Shown: piece by piece, positions 17,001 through 25,853 of the stretch
Position numbering within the stretch: position 1 is the stretch's first letter
How the letters are laid out: every line of letters starts with the position of its first letter
Assembly: GCA_022826925.1 (NCBI GenBank)
Contig: JAJDTX010000087.1
Span: 1-35,140 of the forward strand
Direction: 5' to 3'
DNA length: 35,140 bases
DNA from: Bryobacterales bacterium
GTDB taxonomy: Bacteria; Acidobacteriota; Terriglobia; Bryobacterales; UBA6623
The notes under the pieces: generated by a model
What the model was told of the DNA's origin: nothing
The model's database searches: none
Seen by the model: the letters and a program-made list of their open reading frames with translations, nothing else
Program-made: the position numbers and the translations under genes

Positions 17001-17791
17001 TCCAATTCCTGCTCTGCGCGGCGCTTGCGGCCATCGCAGTCGCCCCGGACCGAGGCCTCGCGCGGGAGGTCACGGCCGGACCGGACGAGGTGATCGAGGC
17101 CCGGGCGCGGATCCGCTTCGCGACGGTCATCGTGCTAGACCCGGCCGAGCGCATCCTCGACTGGGTCTGCGGCGATGCCGAGTACTGGAGCGTGCAGGGC
17201 GCGGCCAACCTCGCCTTCGTCAAGCCGAGCGCCGAAGGCATCCAGACAAACGTCACGCTGGTGACCGACAAGGGCAACGTCTACACGCTGCGCTTCCGCG
17301 AGCTCGGCGACGCCGAAGGAGAGCCGGACCTGAAGCTGTTCGTGCGGCCGAAGGAGTCTCCCGCGGAGGGCGCGGCGGCATTGGAGCCGTTGCGTTTCGA
17401 GCCGCGGGGTGCCGCGGCTGAGTTCGAGCGCCAAGCCCGACAGGCTCGCGAGCAGTCGCAACAGGCGCAAGAACAGGCTTGGCGCGATGCGGAAAAGCGG
17501 GTCGAGGCGTACCGCGCGGCATACCCGCGCAGCCTGCGCTTCGACTACGAGTTGGACCGGGACGCGCAAGAGGCGCCTTTCCGGGTGGCCGCGATGTGGC
17601 TCGACGACCGCTTCACGTATATCCGGGCGGATCCCGAGGAGGCTCCGGCTCTGTACGAATCGCGCGACGGGAAGCCGTCGATGGTGCCTTACCACTTTTC
17701 GGACGGCCTGTATGTCACGCGTCGGCCGCTAGCCGACGGCTGGCTGCAAATCGGCAAGCGCAAGGCGCGCTTCCGTCGGGTAAAGCGCTGA
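16985..17791 (+). CDS. virB9: VirB9/TrbG-like outer-membrane core-complex protein
   Basis: 268 residues. GGAGG lies ten bases before the ATG at 16985, inside the end of virB4. A signal peptide (about 1-26) is followed by an N-terminal beta domain (AEYWSVQGAANLAFVKPSA, then TNVTLVTDKGNVYTLRF, a motif of the family). Next comes a Gln/Arg/Ala-rich helical linker (about 140-178) and a C-terminal beta domain (APFRVAAMWLDDRFTYIRAD, then VTRRPLADGWLQIG) as in TrbG/VirB9. In the T4SS it forms the periplasmic and outer-membrane ring with VirB10 and VirB7. No VirB7 lipoprotein is recognisable nearby. Confidence 0.88.
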   Translation: MQYRLIQFLLCAALAAIAVAPDRGLAREVTAGPDEVIEARARIRFATVIVLDPAERILDWVCGDAEYWSVQGAANLAFVKPSAEGIQTNVTLVTDKGNVYTLRFRELGDAEGEPDLKLFVRPKESPAEGAAALEPLRFEPRGAAAEFERQARQAREQSQQAQEQAWRDAEKRVEAYRAAYPRSLRFDYELDRDAQEAPFRVAAMWLDDRFTYIRADPEEAPALYESRDGKPSMVPYHFSDGLYVTRRPLADGWLQIGKRKARFRRVKR

Positions 17792-17799
17792 AACGGAGC

Positions 17800-19002
17800 A
17801 TGGCGATGAAGCGAATTCTGGACAAGATCCCACGCCCGCCGGGCGCTTTGCCCGCCCGCGCGCAGACTTGGGTGCTGCTGGCGCTGACCGGGGTGCTGGT
17901 GTTGGCGCTGCTGCTGTTTCCGGGTGAGCCCGAAGGCCGCCAGTCTCAGGCGGTTGCCGAGGGAGGGGTGCCCGATTCTGCGCGGGCCGGTACTCCCGTC
18001 GGTGTCCGATCGACCGAGAGTGCGGCCCGTCGCATGCGCGAAGAGGCCGCTCGCGAGGCTGAGAAGCGGATGCGCAGTGAACTGGGCATGCCTGCCGAGC
18101 GAGCCGACGGCCTGCCGCATCCTCCGATCCCGTTGGTGCAGTCGGGCCCGATCTACGCCGACGGCTATGGGAATGCGCAAGGTCCTACGGCAGCAGAACA
18201 GATCAAGCGCGAGGAGCAGTTGCGACGATACCGCTCTCTGAGCACCGCGCCGCTGGTCCTGAGCCATCGCGAAAAAGGCGCGACCACAGCCGCCGCTGGG
18301 GCAAGTCCGGCAAGTGAACCTACGACGGAAGCGGCCTATGAAAGCTTCCAGGCCGCGCCGGAAATGGAAACCCAGGTTTCGGCGGAAGCGGATCGTACCG
18401 AGATCCTGCGCGAAGGCGAGTTCCTCGAAGCAGTCCTGACCAACCGGCTCAGCGGCGATTTCTCCGGCCCGGTCAACGCCATGGTGTCGGCCGACCTCTA
18501 CAACCGTTCTGGCCAGCGGCTGTTGATACCGCGCGGCACGCGAGCGCTTGGCGAGGCCCTCCAAGTCGAGAACTGGGGCCAGTCGCGGCTGGCCGTGACA
18601 TTTCACCGCTTGGTCCTGCCGGACGGGCGGGCGGTCCGTCTGGACCATAGCGCCGCGCTCAATCAGATTGGAGAGACCGGCCTGCTGGACTTGGTCGACC
18701 GGCACTACCCGTCCGCATTTCTGGCGGCCGGCGCGATCGGCGCGCTGGCAGGCCTCACGAGTGCGGTCAGCCCCGAGCAGGCTCTGGCGTCTCGGCTCGG
18801 TGCGACGCGGCAATCGGCAGGAGCGGGCCTGTCGCAATCGGCGGAGCGGATGCTCGAACGATACCTCAACCGCCTGCCGAAGCTCACCATCCGCGAAGGC
18901 CACCGCGTTCGCATCTACCTCACGGCGGATCTGGCCCTGCGCCCGTATCACGACCCGCCCGTCCCAGGGGTCGGGCCTGCATTGCAAGGAGAATCACAAT
19001 GA
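17800..19002 (+). CDS. virB10: VirB10/TrbI-like channel scaffold protein
   Basis: 400 residues from the ATG at 17800; a second ATG at 17806 is equally possible. A short cytoplasmic N-terminus precedes one transmembrane helix (about residues 24-42), then a long Ala/Glu/Arg-rich and proline-poor periplasmic linker. The conserved beta-barrel TrbI domain occupies about 205-390 (LREGEFLEAVLTNRLSGDFS, then SGQRLLIPRGTRALGE, and RIYLTADLAL near the end). It spans both membranes and senses ATP use by the motors. The stop TGA overlaps the ATG of the following gene. Confidence 0.9.
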   Translation: MAMKRILDKIPRPPGALPARAQTWVLLALTGVLVLALLLFPGEPEGRQSQAVAEGGVPDSARAGTPVGVRSTESAARRMREEAAREAEKRMRSELGMPAERADGLPHPPIPLVQSGPIYADGYGNAQGPTAAEQIKREEQLRRYRSLSTAPLVLSHREKGATTAAAGASPASEPTTEAAYESFQAAPEMETQVSAEADRTEILREGEFLEAVLTNRLSGDFSGPVNAMVSADLYNRSGQRLLIPRGTRALGEALQVENWGQSRLAVTFHRLVLPDGRAVRLDHSAALNQIGETGLLDLVDRHYPSAFLAAGAIGALAGLTSAVSPEQALASRLGATRQSAGAGLSQSAERMLERYLNRLPKLTIREGHRVRIYLTADLALRPYHDPPVPGVGPALQGESQ

Positions 19003-19859
19003 CTCGCAAACTCGCTATCCTTTCTGTCCTGCTGGTAGTGCTGGCCGCACCGGCCACCCCGTTTTGGGGCTCGTTCTTCGCTGGCATCGGCAAAGCTGTC
19101 GGCAAGGCGATCGGCATCCCCCAGCTTGGCGGCGGCTTGTCGGGCCTGATGCCGGTGACCGTCAAGGCCGCCAAACCGGTGGTCGATGCTGCCAACCAGC
19201 GTCTGGGCGAACTGCAGAACATTCGCAGCATGGCGAGCGGCACGCTCGAGCACTTCTCGGGCGTGGTCGGGACACTGCGCGACCTGGGCGACCTGCGCGC
19301 CTTCCAAGCGACCGCCACGCGCTGGCTGCGCAGCTCCACGGCGAATCGCTTCGGCACCTCCGGCGGGTGGGTCGACACCATCAACGGCGACAGCCCGTCC
19401 GGCAGCGTGGTGGACGCCTACGGCCGCGCATCCGTGCCGGTGCCGGACTGGAGCGCTGCGATGCCCGCGCTGGACCCGCAGCTGCAGGCTGCGATTCGTC
19501 GCGACCATGCTTCATTGGAAATCTCTGACGCGGCCAGCGTCCGCTCGCTGGCGGTCTTGGGCGAAGCGCGCCGCTTGGCTGGCGAGCGGCGAGCTGCCCA
19601 TGCCAACCTCGAGCGCGCCGCGCTCGACCCCAGCCATGGCTCCCAATCCATGCCAGCATTGCTCGGCAAGCTGACGGTCGGGCAGGTGCGGCAACTCCGC
19701 AGCGGGGAGCAGACCAACCAACTCCTCGACGCGATGCTGGAAGCCGAGCTCGCGACTGCGAAACGCCAGCGCGACCAGTTGGCCCGCTCGATGCGGGCCG
19801 CCGCCGAATACAGCGAACTGGCCGCCGCCCAGCCCGCCCCGCAGTGGCGCATGCCCTGA
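18999..19859 (+). CDS. VirB5/TrbJ-like secreted protein (tentative)
   Basis: 286 residues. The signal peptide (MTRKLAILSVLLVVLAAPAT) shows export. The mature part has a glycine-rich segment (residues 27-50), then a long mostly helical region with a LLGKLTVGQVRQLRSGEQTN end followed by a coiled stretch of Arg/Gln/Ala. TrbJ/VirB5 proteins likewise end in a helical segment with a conserved LT-G-Q-Q-L-Q pattern, and the gene sits directly before the VirB6/TrbL gene, as trbJ does before trbL in many systems. VirB5 caps the pilus tip. Similarity is weak, so the call rests on position and architecture. Confidence 0.6.
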   Translation: MTRKLAILSVLLVVLAAPATPFWGSFFAGIGKAVGKAIGIPQLGGGLSGLMPVTVKAAKPVVDAANQRLGELQNIRSMASGTLEHFSGVVGTLRDLGDLRAFQATATRWLRSSTANRFGTSGGWVDTINGDSPSGSVVDAYGRASVPVPDWSAAMPALDPQLQAAIRRDHASLEISDAASVRSLAVLGEARRLAGERRAAHANLERAALDPSHGSQSMPALLGKLTVGQVRQLRSGEQTNQLLDAMLEAELATAKRQRDQLARSMRAAAEYSELAAAQPAPQWRMP

Positions 19860-19884
19860 TCTCTCGCCGCAGAGGAGCCTGATC

Positions 19885-20772
19885 GTGCAACTGCTGCCCA
19901 CGCCGCCGCCTGTCCCGCCGACTGACCCGAGCGAATTCCCGCTGCTGTGGGCGTTTGCCTCGATCGACGCAGCGATCGCGGATCTTGCTCCGCTGTTTGT
20001 CGGCGAGGGACTGCTGCTGTTCCGCGCTCTGGCCGCGTTGTCCATCGCGTGGTTCGGCATTCAGACAGCTCTTTCCGGCCAGGGCGTGCAGTGGAACCGT
20101 CTGCTGCCGCTGGTTCTGGCGATGGCGTTCAGCCTGACGATGCTGCGCTTCTACATCGTCGACGCCCCCGGCCTCGGGATGCCAATCTCAACGCTGCCGA
20201 TCCGGGCGGCGGACTTCTACTCGCAGCGTATCGATGGCTTCATCAGCTGGAACTTCGCACGGTCGTTTCACGAGGGCTGGACGGAGCTGACCTCGTGGAG
20301 CTTCTTCGACTTCTTCATGGGGGCCGGGTCGCTGATCTGGACCTTCGTGGTCCTGCTCTTCAACACCGCCTGCACGGCCCTGCTGATCGCCTCGATAGCC
20401 GCCGGCCGGGTCGCGGCCGGCGCCTGCGTGGTGCTGGGGCCGCTGTTCATACCTTGGCTGTTCGTGCCGAGGATGGACTTCCTCTTCTGGGGCTGGTTGC
20501 GCTCGTACCTGCAGTTCTCGTTCTACACGGCAGTGGGCTGGACCTTCTTGGCGCTGAGCACCTTCATGCTCGATGGCATGTGGCAGGCCGTGCCGCCCGG
20601 CCTCAGCGCCAAGGTCACCTGGTTTTTCTATTCGGCAGCGGTGCTGCTGGTGGCTGTGCTGTCGATGTTCAAGGTGCATGCCTTGACCAACGCGATCTTC
20701 CACGGCGGCGGCAGCTTCACCAGCGGTGCCGGCGCTGTGGTTTCTTCGGCGGCGCGCCGAGTAGGACTGTAG
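19885..20772 (+). CDS. virB6: VirB6/TrbL-like polytopic membrane protein
   Basis: 295 residues starting at GTG (19885) with AGAGGAGC about ten bases upstream. Six hydrophobic segments can be seen, at about 45-60, 70-85, 145-165, 170-195, 215-235 and 250-270, with a central loop (SQRIDGFISWNFARSFHEGW) and the family-typical GPLFIPWLFVPRMDFLFWGW turn before the last helices. VirB6/TrbL forms part of the inner-membrane channel and contacts the DNA substrate. It lies 25 bases after the VirB5-like gene. Confidence 0.85.
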   Translation: MQLLPTPPPVPPTDPSEFPLLWAFASIDAAIADLAPLFVGEGLLLFRALAALSIAWFGIQTALSGQGVQWNRLLPLVLAMAFSLTMLRFYIVDAPGLGMPISTLPIRAADFYSQRIDGFISWNFARSFHEGWTELTSWSFFDFFMGAGSLIWTFVVLLFNTACTALLIASIAAGRVAAGACVVLGPLFIPWLFVPRMDFLFWGWLRSYLQFSFYTAVGWTFLALSTFMLDGMWQAVPPGLSAKVTWFFYSAAVLLVAVLSMFKVHALTNAIFHGGGSFTSGAGAVVSSAARRVGL

Positions 20773-20783
20773 GGGGGAATACC

Positions 20784-21434
20784 GTGAAGACTCACGAAGC
20801 TTATGCGGAAATCTGGGCGGAGGTGCTGTCCACGAACCGCTATCTCAAGATCGCGCTGGGGGCGCTGGCGCTGCTGTGCGTCGGCCTGTTGCTGCTGTGC
20901 TGGCGCACCTTTGATCGCTTCGAGAACCTATCCCCGCTGGTGGTGCGCATCGACGAGGTCGGCCGCGCCGAGGCGGTCCGTTACGAGGCCGCGGCCTACG
21001 TGCCCGATGTCGCCAAGCCGGAGGTGAAGTACTTCCTGAGGCGTTTCGTCGTGCTGCATCGCGAGCGCCGGCGGGATGCAGTGCTCGACTCGTGGCAGCG
21101 CTCGCTGCTGTTCCTGGACGGGCCGCTCGGCAGGCGGCTGATGCAGGAGCAGGAGGACAGTGGCGAGCTGGTGCGGTTTCTCGGCGGCGAGGGGCCGGAG
21201 ATCGAGATCGCGATCGACGCGGTGCAAGTGCAGCCAGCCCGGGAAGAGCCTTACCAAGCGCGGGTCGACTTTAGCGAGACGCTGCGCGACCTGAGCGGTC
21301 GAGCGAGCGGCGTGAGGCGCTGGACGTCCGAGTTCGAATTCCGGTTTCTGGAGAAGCCGCCACACGAGCTGCTGGCGGTCAATCCGCTGGGGCTGTCGAT
21401 CACGTACTTCCGCAGCGACCGGATCGAGGACTGA
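20784..21434 (+). CDS. virB8: VirB8/TrbF-like bitopic protein
   Basis: 216 residues from GTG at 20784, preceded by AGGGGGG. One N-terminal transmembrane helix (about residues 22-40, LKIALGALALLCVGLLLL) is followed by a periplasmic NTF2-like domain: VVRIDEVGRAEAV, EVKYFLRRFVVLHRERRRDA, YQARVDFSETLRD and a final NPLGLSITYFRSDR. The NPLGL-ITYFR ending is diagnostic of VirB8/TrbF. It is an assembly factor linking the inner-membrane complex to VirB9 and VirB10. Confidence 0.87.
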   Translation: MKTHEAYAEIWAEVLSTNRYLKIALGALALLCVGLLLLCWRTFDRFENLSPLVVRIDEVGRAEAVRYEAAAYVPDVAKPEVKYFLRRFVVLHRERRRDAVLDSWQRSLLFLDGPLGRRLMQEQEDSGELVRFLGGEGPEIEIAIDAVQVQPAREEPYQARVDFSETLRDLSGRASGVRRWTSEFEFRFLEKPPHELLAVNPLGLSITYFRSDRIED

Positions 21435-21437
21435 GCC

Positions 21438-21746
21438 GTGGCGCGGATCGCCTTCGGGCTGACGCTGGCGATCGGTGGGGCGGCAGCTTGGCTGGCGCTG
21501 GACGAGTTTCGCTACTTGGCTCCTTATCGGGATGAGATGCTGCGCAGCTACGGAGGGGTCATCGCGGCCTACGTTCTGGCGCTGGCGTTCGACCTCTTCG
21601 CCGTGCTGTATCTGGCTTGCCGCCGGCTCGGCTTGGGCGATGCGGGCCGCAAGCTGCGCCGCCTGGACGGGGAAGTGCGGCAGGGCAAGACATTTGATGC
21701 CGAGCTGGCTCGGCGGCTTCGGAAGCAGGAGGAGGGACGAGCATGA
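21438..21746 (+). CDS. Small two-helix membrane protein of the transfer operon
   Basis: 102 residues starting at GTG 21438, four bases after virB8 and with GAGGA upstream. The first hydrophobic helix is at about 4-22 and the second at about 41-62, followed by a charged cytoplasmic tail (LRRLDGEVRQGKTFDAELAR). I do not recognise a family. Its place between virB8 and the DNA-processing-type genes and its overlap with the next ATG (ATGA) make it part of the same transcript; it might do the job of a small accessory such as TrbK or VirB7, though it has no lipobox. Confidence 0.7.
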   Translation: MARIAFGLTLAIGGAAAWLALDEFRYLAPYRDEMLRSYGGVIAAYVLALAFDLFAVLYLACRRLGLGDAGRKLRRLDGEVRQGKTFDAELARRLRKQEEGRA

Positions 21747-22645
21747 GAATGCGATTTGATGCGCGCGAACAAGGGCGCGAGGCCGCAGCCGTGGACATGC
21801 ATCGCGAGCGGACCGAGCGCCCGCCAGTCACACCCGACCGAACGCCGAGGGATCCCGTGCCGAGAGAAATCCGCAGGGAGGTCTTGCGCGGCACAGTCCC
21901 CAACGGCCGCAGAAGGCGCGGGCGGGCGATGGCGCAGTGGGGCCGATTTCGGCTGGCTGCCGATAGCGTGGAGGCGCTGCGCACGACCGGGATCTTTGGC
22001 ACTGTCGAACTTTCCGACATGACCGACTTATTCGAATCGGTCGGGCGCGCCAAGCGCTCGGTGCAGGAACTGGAGCGAGACAATCTGCTGCGCGTGGAGC
22101 GCTTCCAGCGTGGGCGCCGCAGGATTGAGGCCGTGACGCTGACCAGCCCCGGGCGACGCCTGCTCGAGCGCTGTATCGATCCTCGCGAGAAGGGCAACGA
22201 AGAGGCCCAAGCGTACCTTTCCGGCTGTGCGCGCTCGGCGCAGGTCTTGCACGACACCGCGGTCTATCGGGCGGCGCGCTGCGAAATGCGGCGCATCTCT
22301 GCGAAGGGTGGTGTGATACGGCGCATTCGCACTGAGCGCCAGCTGCGTCGTATCGCCTTGTGTCGCGTCGATGCGGCCAAGCGCAAGGGCGAAGAGTGCT
22401 GCAAAGCCCGCGCCGCGGCCGCCGCCGAACTCCGACTCACAGTCACTGGCGGGAAGCTGTCGTTTCCCGATGTGCGCATCGAATGGGAGCGTCCAGCTGC
22501 CCGCGGGAGCGAATCAGACTTTGTGGACATCGAGGTGACCACCGCCGACTACCGAGAGAGGAGCCTGTCCGCCAAGTCGGCGGCGGGCTACCAGATCTAC
22601 GCAATGGCGGCTGACGGCCGCGTTAGCCGCAAAGGGCAGCAGTAG
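21743..22645 (+). CDS. Winged-helix protein, replication-relaxation-like (tentative)
   Basis: 300 residues, start coupled to the preceding stop. After a basic disordered N-terminus (about 1-60, many Arg) comes a winged helix-turn-helix (about 75-145: TTGIFGTVELSDMTDLFESV, then RAKRSVQELERDNLLRVERF and LTSPGRRLLE). The next segment, HDTAVYRAARCEMRRI and GGVIRRIRTERQLRR, followed by LSFPDVRIEWE, DFVDIEVTTADYR and AAKSAAGYQIYA-like residues, recalls the replication-relaxation family (PF13814), whose members start plasmid or ICE replication and relaxation. The last part resembles a small PD-(D/E)XK-like fold (D-x-E-V-T), which is only a guess. Next to a coupling protein and with no relaxase in the window, it is a strong candidate for a DNA-processing function. 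Confidence 0.6.
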   Translation: MRMRFDAREQGREAAAVDMHRERTERPPVTPDRTPRDPVPREIRREVLRGTVPNGRRRRGRAMAQWGRFRLAADSVEALRTTGIFGTVELSDMTDLFESVGRAKRSVQELERDNLLRVERFQRGRRRIEAVTLTSPGRRLLERCIDPREKGNEEAQAYLSGCARSAQVLHDTAVYRAARCEMRRISAKGGVIRRIRTERQLRRIALCRVDAAKRKGEECCKARAAAAAELRLTVTGGKLSFPDVRIEWERPAARGSESDFVDIEVTTADYRERSLSAKSAAGYQIYAMAADGRVSRKGQQ

Positions 22646-23676
22646 TGGCGATGTCCGGGGCGGCGGAAGTGTCAGTCAAGGCTGCTGGATCCGCAGGGCC
22701 GGGTGCGGAGATTGCTGCCGATTTCTTCGAGCGGGCCGAGCGAGTGGAGGCGCTTGGCTACCGCTCGGTCGAGGCGGAGTTCCTGACCGCTGTCGCGCTG
22801 CTGGGCGGCTTCTTTGTGCGGAGGCAGTTCCGGACTTTCTCCGCCAAGGGCAAAGGCGGGGCCGAAATCCGGCTGGTGCGCCGGGCCGCCACCAGCGGGC
22901 ATGTCAAGGCCAACGGTGGCAAGCCACTGTTGTACCGCCTGTGCGGGGCGTCCCTCTTCCAGGCGGTAGGGTGCGAGGATCCTGGATCTGGGACCGGACG
23001 GGCACGGCGCACGGTGAAACAGAGGCTGTTGGCGCTGGACTATTGGATCGCCTGTAGTGGCGAGGGGCAGCTGCTGCTCTCCGCTGCCGACAAGACGGCC
23101 TATTTCGCATCGCTAGGAATTGCCGAGGACTGCTTTCCAGCGGCAGTCCGGACACGCCGGAACGTCCGAAGGTTCTTCCCGGAGAGTTTTCCGATTCGCG
23201 TGGCGGACCAGCGCCATGCTTGGGTCCGATTCACCTACGCACACGCGGGTTCGAGCGAGCGTGGCATCAATCGCCACTTAGAAAGCCACGAGCGCCTGGC
23301 GATGGCACTGGCAGAGCGCGGCATTGCGTGCGAGTGGGTGGTACTGGCGGACGGCCAGTCGCAGTTCGCGCGCCTGCGTCACGCTTGGGGGCGCTGGCTG
23401 TCCCGCGCGGAGAGGGATTGGTCCGAGGGAGAGTACTTCGAACTGCGGCGGCTGGTTGACAAGCGGCGCTGGAAGGACCTCTCGCGGGAGTCTGTCGAGC
23501 GCTATGCGTTCCTGAGCACACAGCACGGCGGTGCCGCCGCAGATAGGCGCTATCGGGACTGGGCCTGCAATGGCGCGCCCGCGCGCAAGCCGGGCGGTGA
23601 CTTTCCGGAGTCCTGCCGGTACTGCGAAGCACTGATGGAATTCGACTACTCGGCGGCTGATGCCGCCTGTCGCTAG
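22645..23676 (+). CDS. Conserved-looking protein of unknown function in transfer operon
   Basis: 343 residues; the GTG at 22645 overlaps the previous stop by one base, and an ATG at 22651 is an alternative. I do not recognise a named domain. Visible parts are an N-terminal helical region, VKQRLLALDYWIACSG, an FPIRVADQRHAWVRFTYAHA strand region, a following helix-strand unit (SHERLAMALAERGIACEWVV), and a C-terminal Cys-containing motif CRYCEALMEFDY. I recall similar proteins encoded after replication-relaxation-like genes in acidobacterial elements, so the two probably work together. There is no HUH motif or Tyr pair typical of known relaxases. A role in strand processing or relaxosome assembly is inference. 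Confidence 0.65.
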   Translation: MAMSGAAEVSVKAAGSAGPGAEIAADFFERAERVEALGYRSVEAEFLTAVALLGGFFVRRQFRTFSAKGKGGAEIRLVRRAATSGHVKANGGKPLLYRLCGASLFQAVGCEDPGSGTGRARRTVKQRLLALDYWIACSGEGQLLLSAADKTAYFASLGIAEDCFPAAVRTRRNVRRFFPESFPIRVADQRHAWVRFTYAHAGSSERGINRHLESHERLAMALAERGIACEWVVLADGQSQFARLRHAWGRWLSRAERDWSEGEYFELRRLVDKRRWKDLSRESVERYAFLSTQHGGAAADRRYRDWACNGAPARKPGGDFPESCRYCEALMEFDYSAADAACR

Positions 23677-23732
23677 GCGATGGCGTTCGCCCTGCAGACT
23701 GCTCAGACCGGTCGCTGGAGTGATTCGTAACG

Positions 23733-25682
23733 ATGGCTGTGACTGTGCTTTTGGCCATAGCGGGCGCGCTGCTGGGCGCACTGGCATGGGGACGGTTCTG
23801 GCCGTGGCCGGCACACGATCCCGTGCTGGCGCTGATCACGGTCCAATCGCCGGTTGCCTCCGAGTTGCTGCGCTGGGGATATGCGGCCAGTTGGATCTTG
23901 ACGCCGTATTTTCTCGCGCTGCTGAGCGCGACAGTCGGAGGACTGCTGGTAGAGAAGCGCGCGCGCAAGGCCTCGGCGGCGTCGCTTCCGCTCTGGCCTC
24001 AGACCGAGGAGCCACAGATCGTGGTCGGGGAAACGCATCGCCGCACGCAGCCGGGACCCAGCCAGCAGCCGGGCTGGCTGGTCGTGCAGCGGCGAGGGCT
24101 CTACGCCGGGACGGCCGTCTTCGGGGCGGTGGGTTCTGGCAAGACGTCGTGTTGCATGTACCCGTTTGCGCGGCAAGTGCTGGGCTGGCACTCGGACGAT
24201 CCCGAACTGCGGCCGGGCGGGCTGGTGCTGGAGGTGAAGGGAGACTTTTGCCATCAGGTGCGAGAGATTTTGCGCGAGCACGGCCGGGCCGACGACTATC
24301 TCGAGCTGAGCCTAAACGGGGACTGGTGCTACAACCCGCTGGAATGCGACTTGGACCCCTACTCGTTGGCCTACCAGATCGCGTCCCTGCTGAATCAGCT
24401 CTTCGGCAAGGGCAAGGAGCCGTTCTGGCAGCAGGCGTATACCAACTTGGTCAAGTTCGTGATCTTGCTCTTTCGCGTCTGCGATGGGTACGTCACGCTG
24501 CAGGACGTGTATCGAACCACTCTGGACGACGAATCGCTGCGGCGCAAGATCGACGCTGCGCGCGAGCGGCTCGACTTCTTCTCGGAAGTACGGCTCGGCC
24601 TGGAGCAGTACAAGCTGCACGAGCCAACTCTGCCAGACCGTAGCTGGGAATACGACGAGAAGACCGGCGAATGGTTTGTGCGGGGCGACCCGGAGCTGGT
24701 GCAAGTCTTGCAGGAGCGCAAGATCAAGTTTGAACAGAAAGAGCCGGAGCCGGCCGATTCCACGCAGAGGCAGCTGCAAACCGTGGTCACGTGGTACCGG
24801 CATGATTGGAGCCAGCTCGACGAGCGTTTGCGCAGCTCGATCACCGAGGGCGTGAGCGTGTTTCTTTCGCTGTTCGACCAGCCGGACGTGGCCGACGTAT
24901 TCTGCCCGCCGCAGTCCGTCTACGGCGAGCCTCGCCCGCACCGCGGGCGCTGGGCGCTTCCGCCGGTGGCGGACGCGCTCGAGGAGGGCAAGGTGTTGGC
25001 GCTGAATCTCCCGGTCGGTGCCAATCCGGCTCTGGGACGGGCCATTGGCGTGATGCTCAAGCAGGATTTCCAGCGATCAGTGCTGGGCCGCATACCACGC
25101 ATGGCGAGCGAACCGCAGCGGCCGTGGCGCGACGTTGCATTCATCTGCGACGAGTATCAGCATTTCGCCACGGTCGGCGAGAGCGATCCTGGCGGGGACG
25201 AGAAGTTCTTCAGCCTGTCGCGTCAGGCGCGGCTGGTGGCGCTGGTGGCCACGCAGTCGATCAGCTCGCTGCGTTCTGCGTTGCCGGGAGAGTCGTGGCG
25301 GACACTGCTGCAAACATTTCGGACGCGCATCTTCCTTACCTTGTCCGACGAGTCCTCGTGCAAGCTTGCCTCCGAGGCCTGCGGGCAAGTCGAGCGGTTC
25401 AAGGAGCAGTACTCGATCTCGGAGTCTTCGCAGTCCGGCGTCGGCTTGCTCAGCGGCCGTGCCGGTGGAGGCAAGGGCACGTTTGGGGTGACCAAGTCGT
25501 ACTCGTTGCGACGCGAGCCCGTGTTCCAGCCATCGGCCTTCGCGGAGTTGCGCAACGCGCAGGCGATTGTGGCGGCATATGACGGGCGCAACCCTCTGCC
25601 GCCTACGTATTGCTATCTCAAGCCGTGGTATTTGCCAGTCGAGCTTGGCTACTTTCAAGCGGCGAAAGAGGGGAAGTTGTAG
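23733..25682 (+). CDS. virD4: VirD4/TraG-type coupling ATPase
   Basis: 649 residues. Two N-terminal transmembrane helices (about 2-20 and 48-72) anchor it. Walker A is GAVGSGKT (131-138), Walker B IC-DEYQHF (about 470-477) and VATQSISSL follows at about 505. NPLECDLDPYSLAYQIASLL, EGVSVFLSLFDQPDVADVF and LNLPVGANPALGRAIGVMLK are family-typical TraD/TraG segments. It recruits the DNA-protein substrate to the channel and pumps DNA, working with VirB4. It is the last gene of the operon, 56 bases after the unknown gene, with GGAG ahead of the start. Its 3' end faces the tyrosine recombinase across 170 bases; a small palindrome (GGCAGC-CT-GCTGCC, 25766-25779) is the only structure seen in that gap. 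Confidence 0.92.
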   Translation: MAVTVLLAIAGALLGALAWGRFWPWPAHDPVLALITVQSPVASELLRWGYAASWILTPYFLALLSATVGGLLVEKRARKASAASLPLWPQTEEPQIVVGETHRRTQPGPSQQPGWLVVQRRGLYAGTAVFGAVGSGKTSCCMYPFARQVLGWHSDDPELRPGGLVLEVKGDFCHQVREILREHGRADDYLELSLNGDWCYNPLECDLDPYSLAYQIASLLNQLFGKGKEPFWQQAYTNLVKFVILLFRVCDGYVTLQDVYRTTLDDESLRRKIDAARERLDFFSEVRLGLEQYKLHEPTLPDRSWEYDEKTGEWFVRGDPELVQVLQERKIKFEQKEPEPADSTQRQLQTVVTWYRHDWSQLDERLRSSITEGVSVFLSLFDQPDVADVFCPPQSVYGEPRPHRGRWALPPVADALEEGKVLALNLPVGANPALGRAIGVMLKQDFQRSVLGRIPRMASEPQRPWRDVAFICDEYQHFATVGESDPGGDEKFFSLSRQARLVALVATQSISSLRSALPGESWRTLLQTFRTRIFLTLSDESSCKLASEACGQVERFKEQYSISESSQSGVGLLSGRAGGGKGTFGVTKSYSLRREPVFQPSAFAELRNAQAIVAAYDGRNPLPPTYCYLKPWYLPVELGYFQAAKEGKL

Positions 25683-25853
25683 GCGATGCGGGACCCCGCC
25701 GGAACTGTAGGCAGGCGGCGGCGTGGGTGGTCGGACCCGCGGGCAGGCTGGTCGCCTCGGCTTTGGGCAGCCTGCTGCCGAATGCGTCCGCGGCCTCGCA
25801 GCGCCCTTGGCGAGTCGATAGTCGCGCCACAACTAACTACATCATCTGGTATG

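Noticed and set aside
21743..23676. A classical HUH relaxase in the two genes before the coupling protein
   Set aside because: No histidine-hydrophobic-histidine triad with an upstream catalytic Tyr is visible in either protein.
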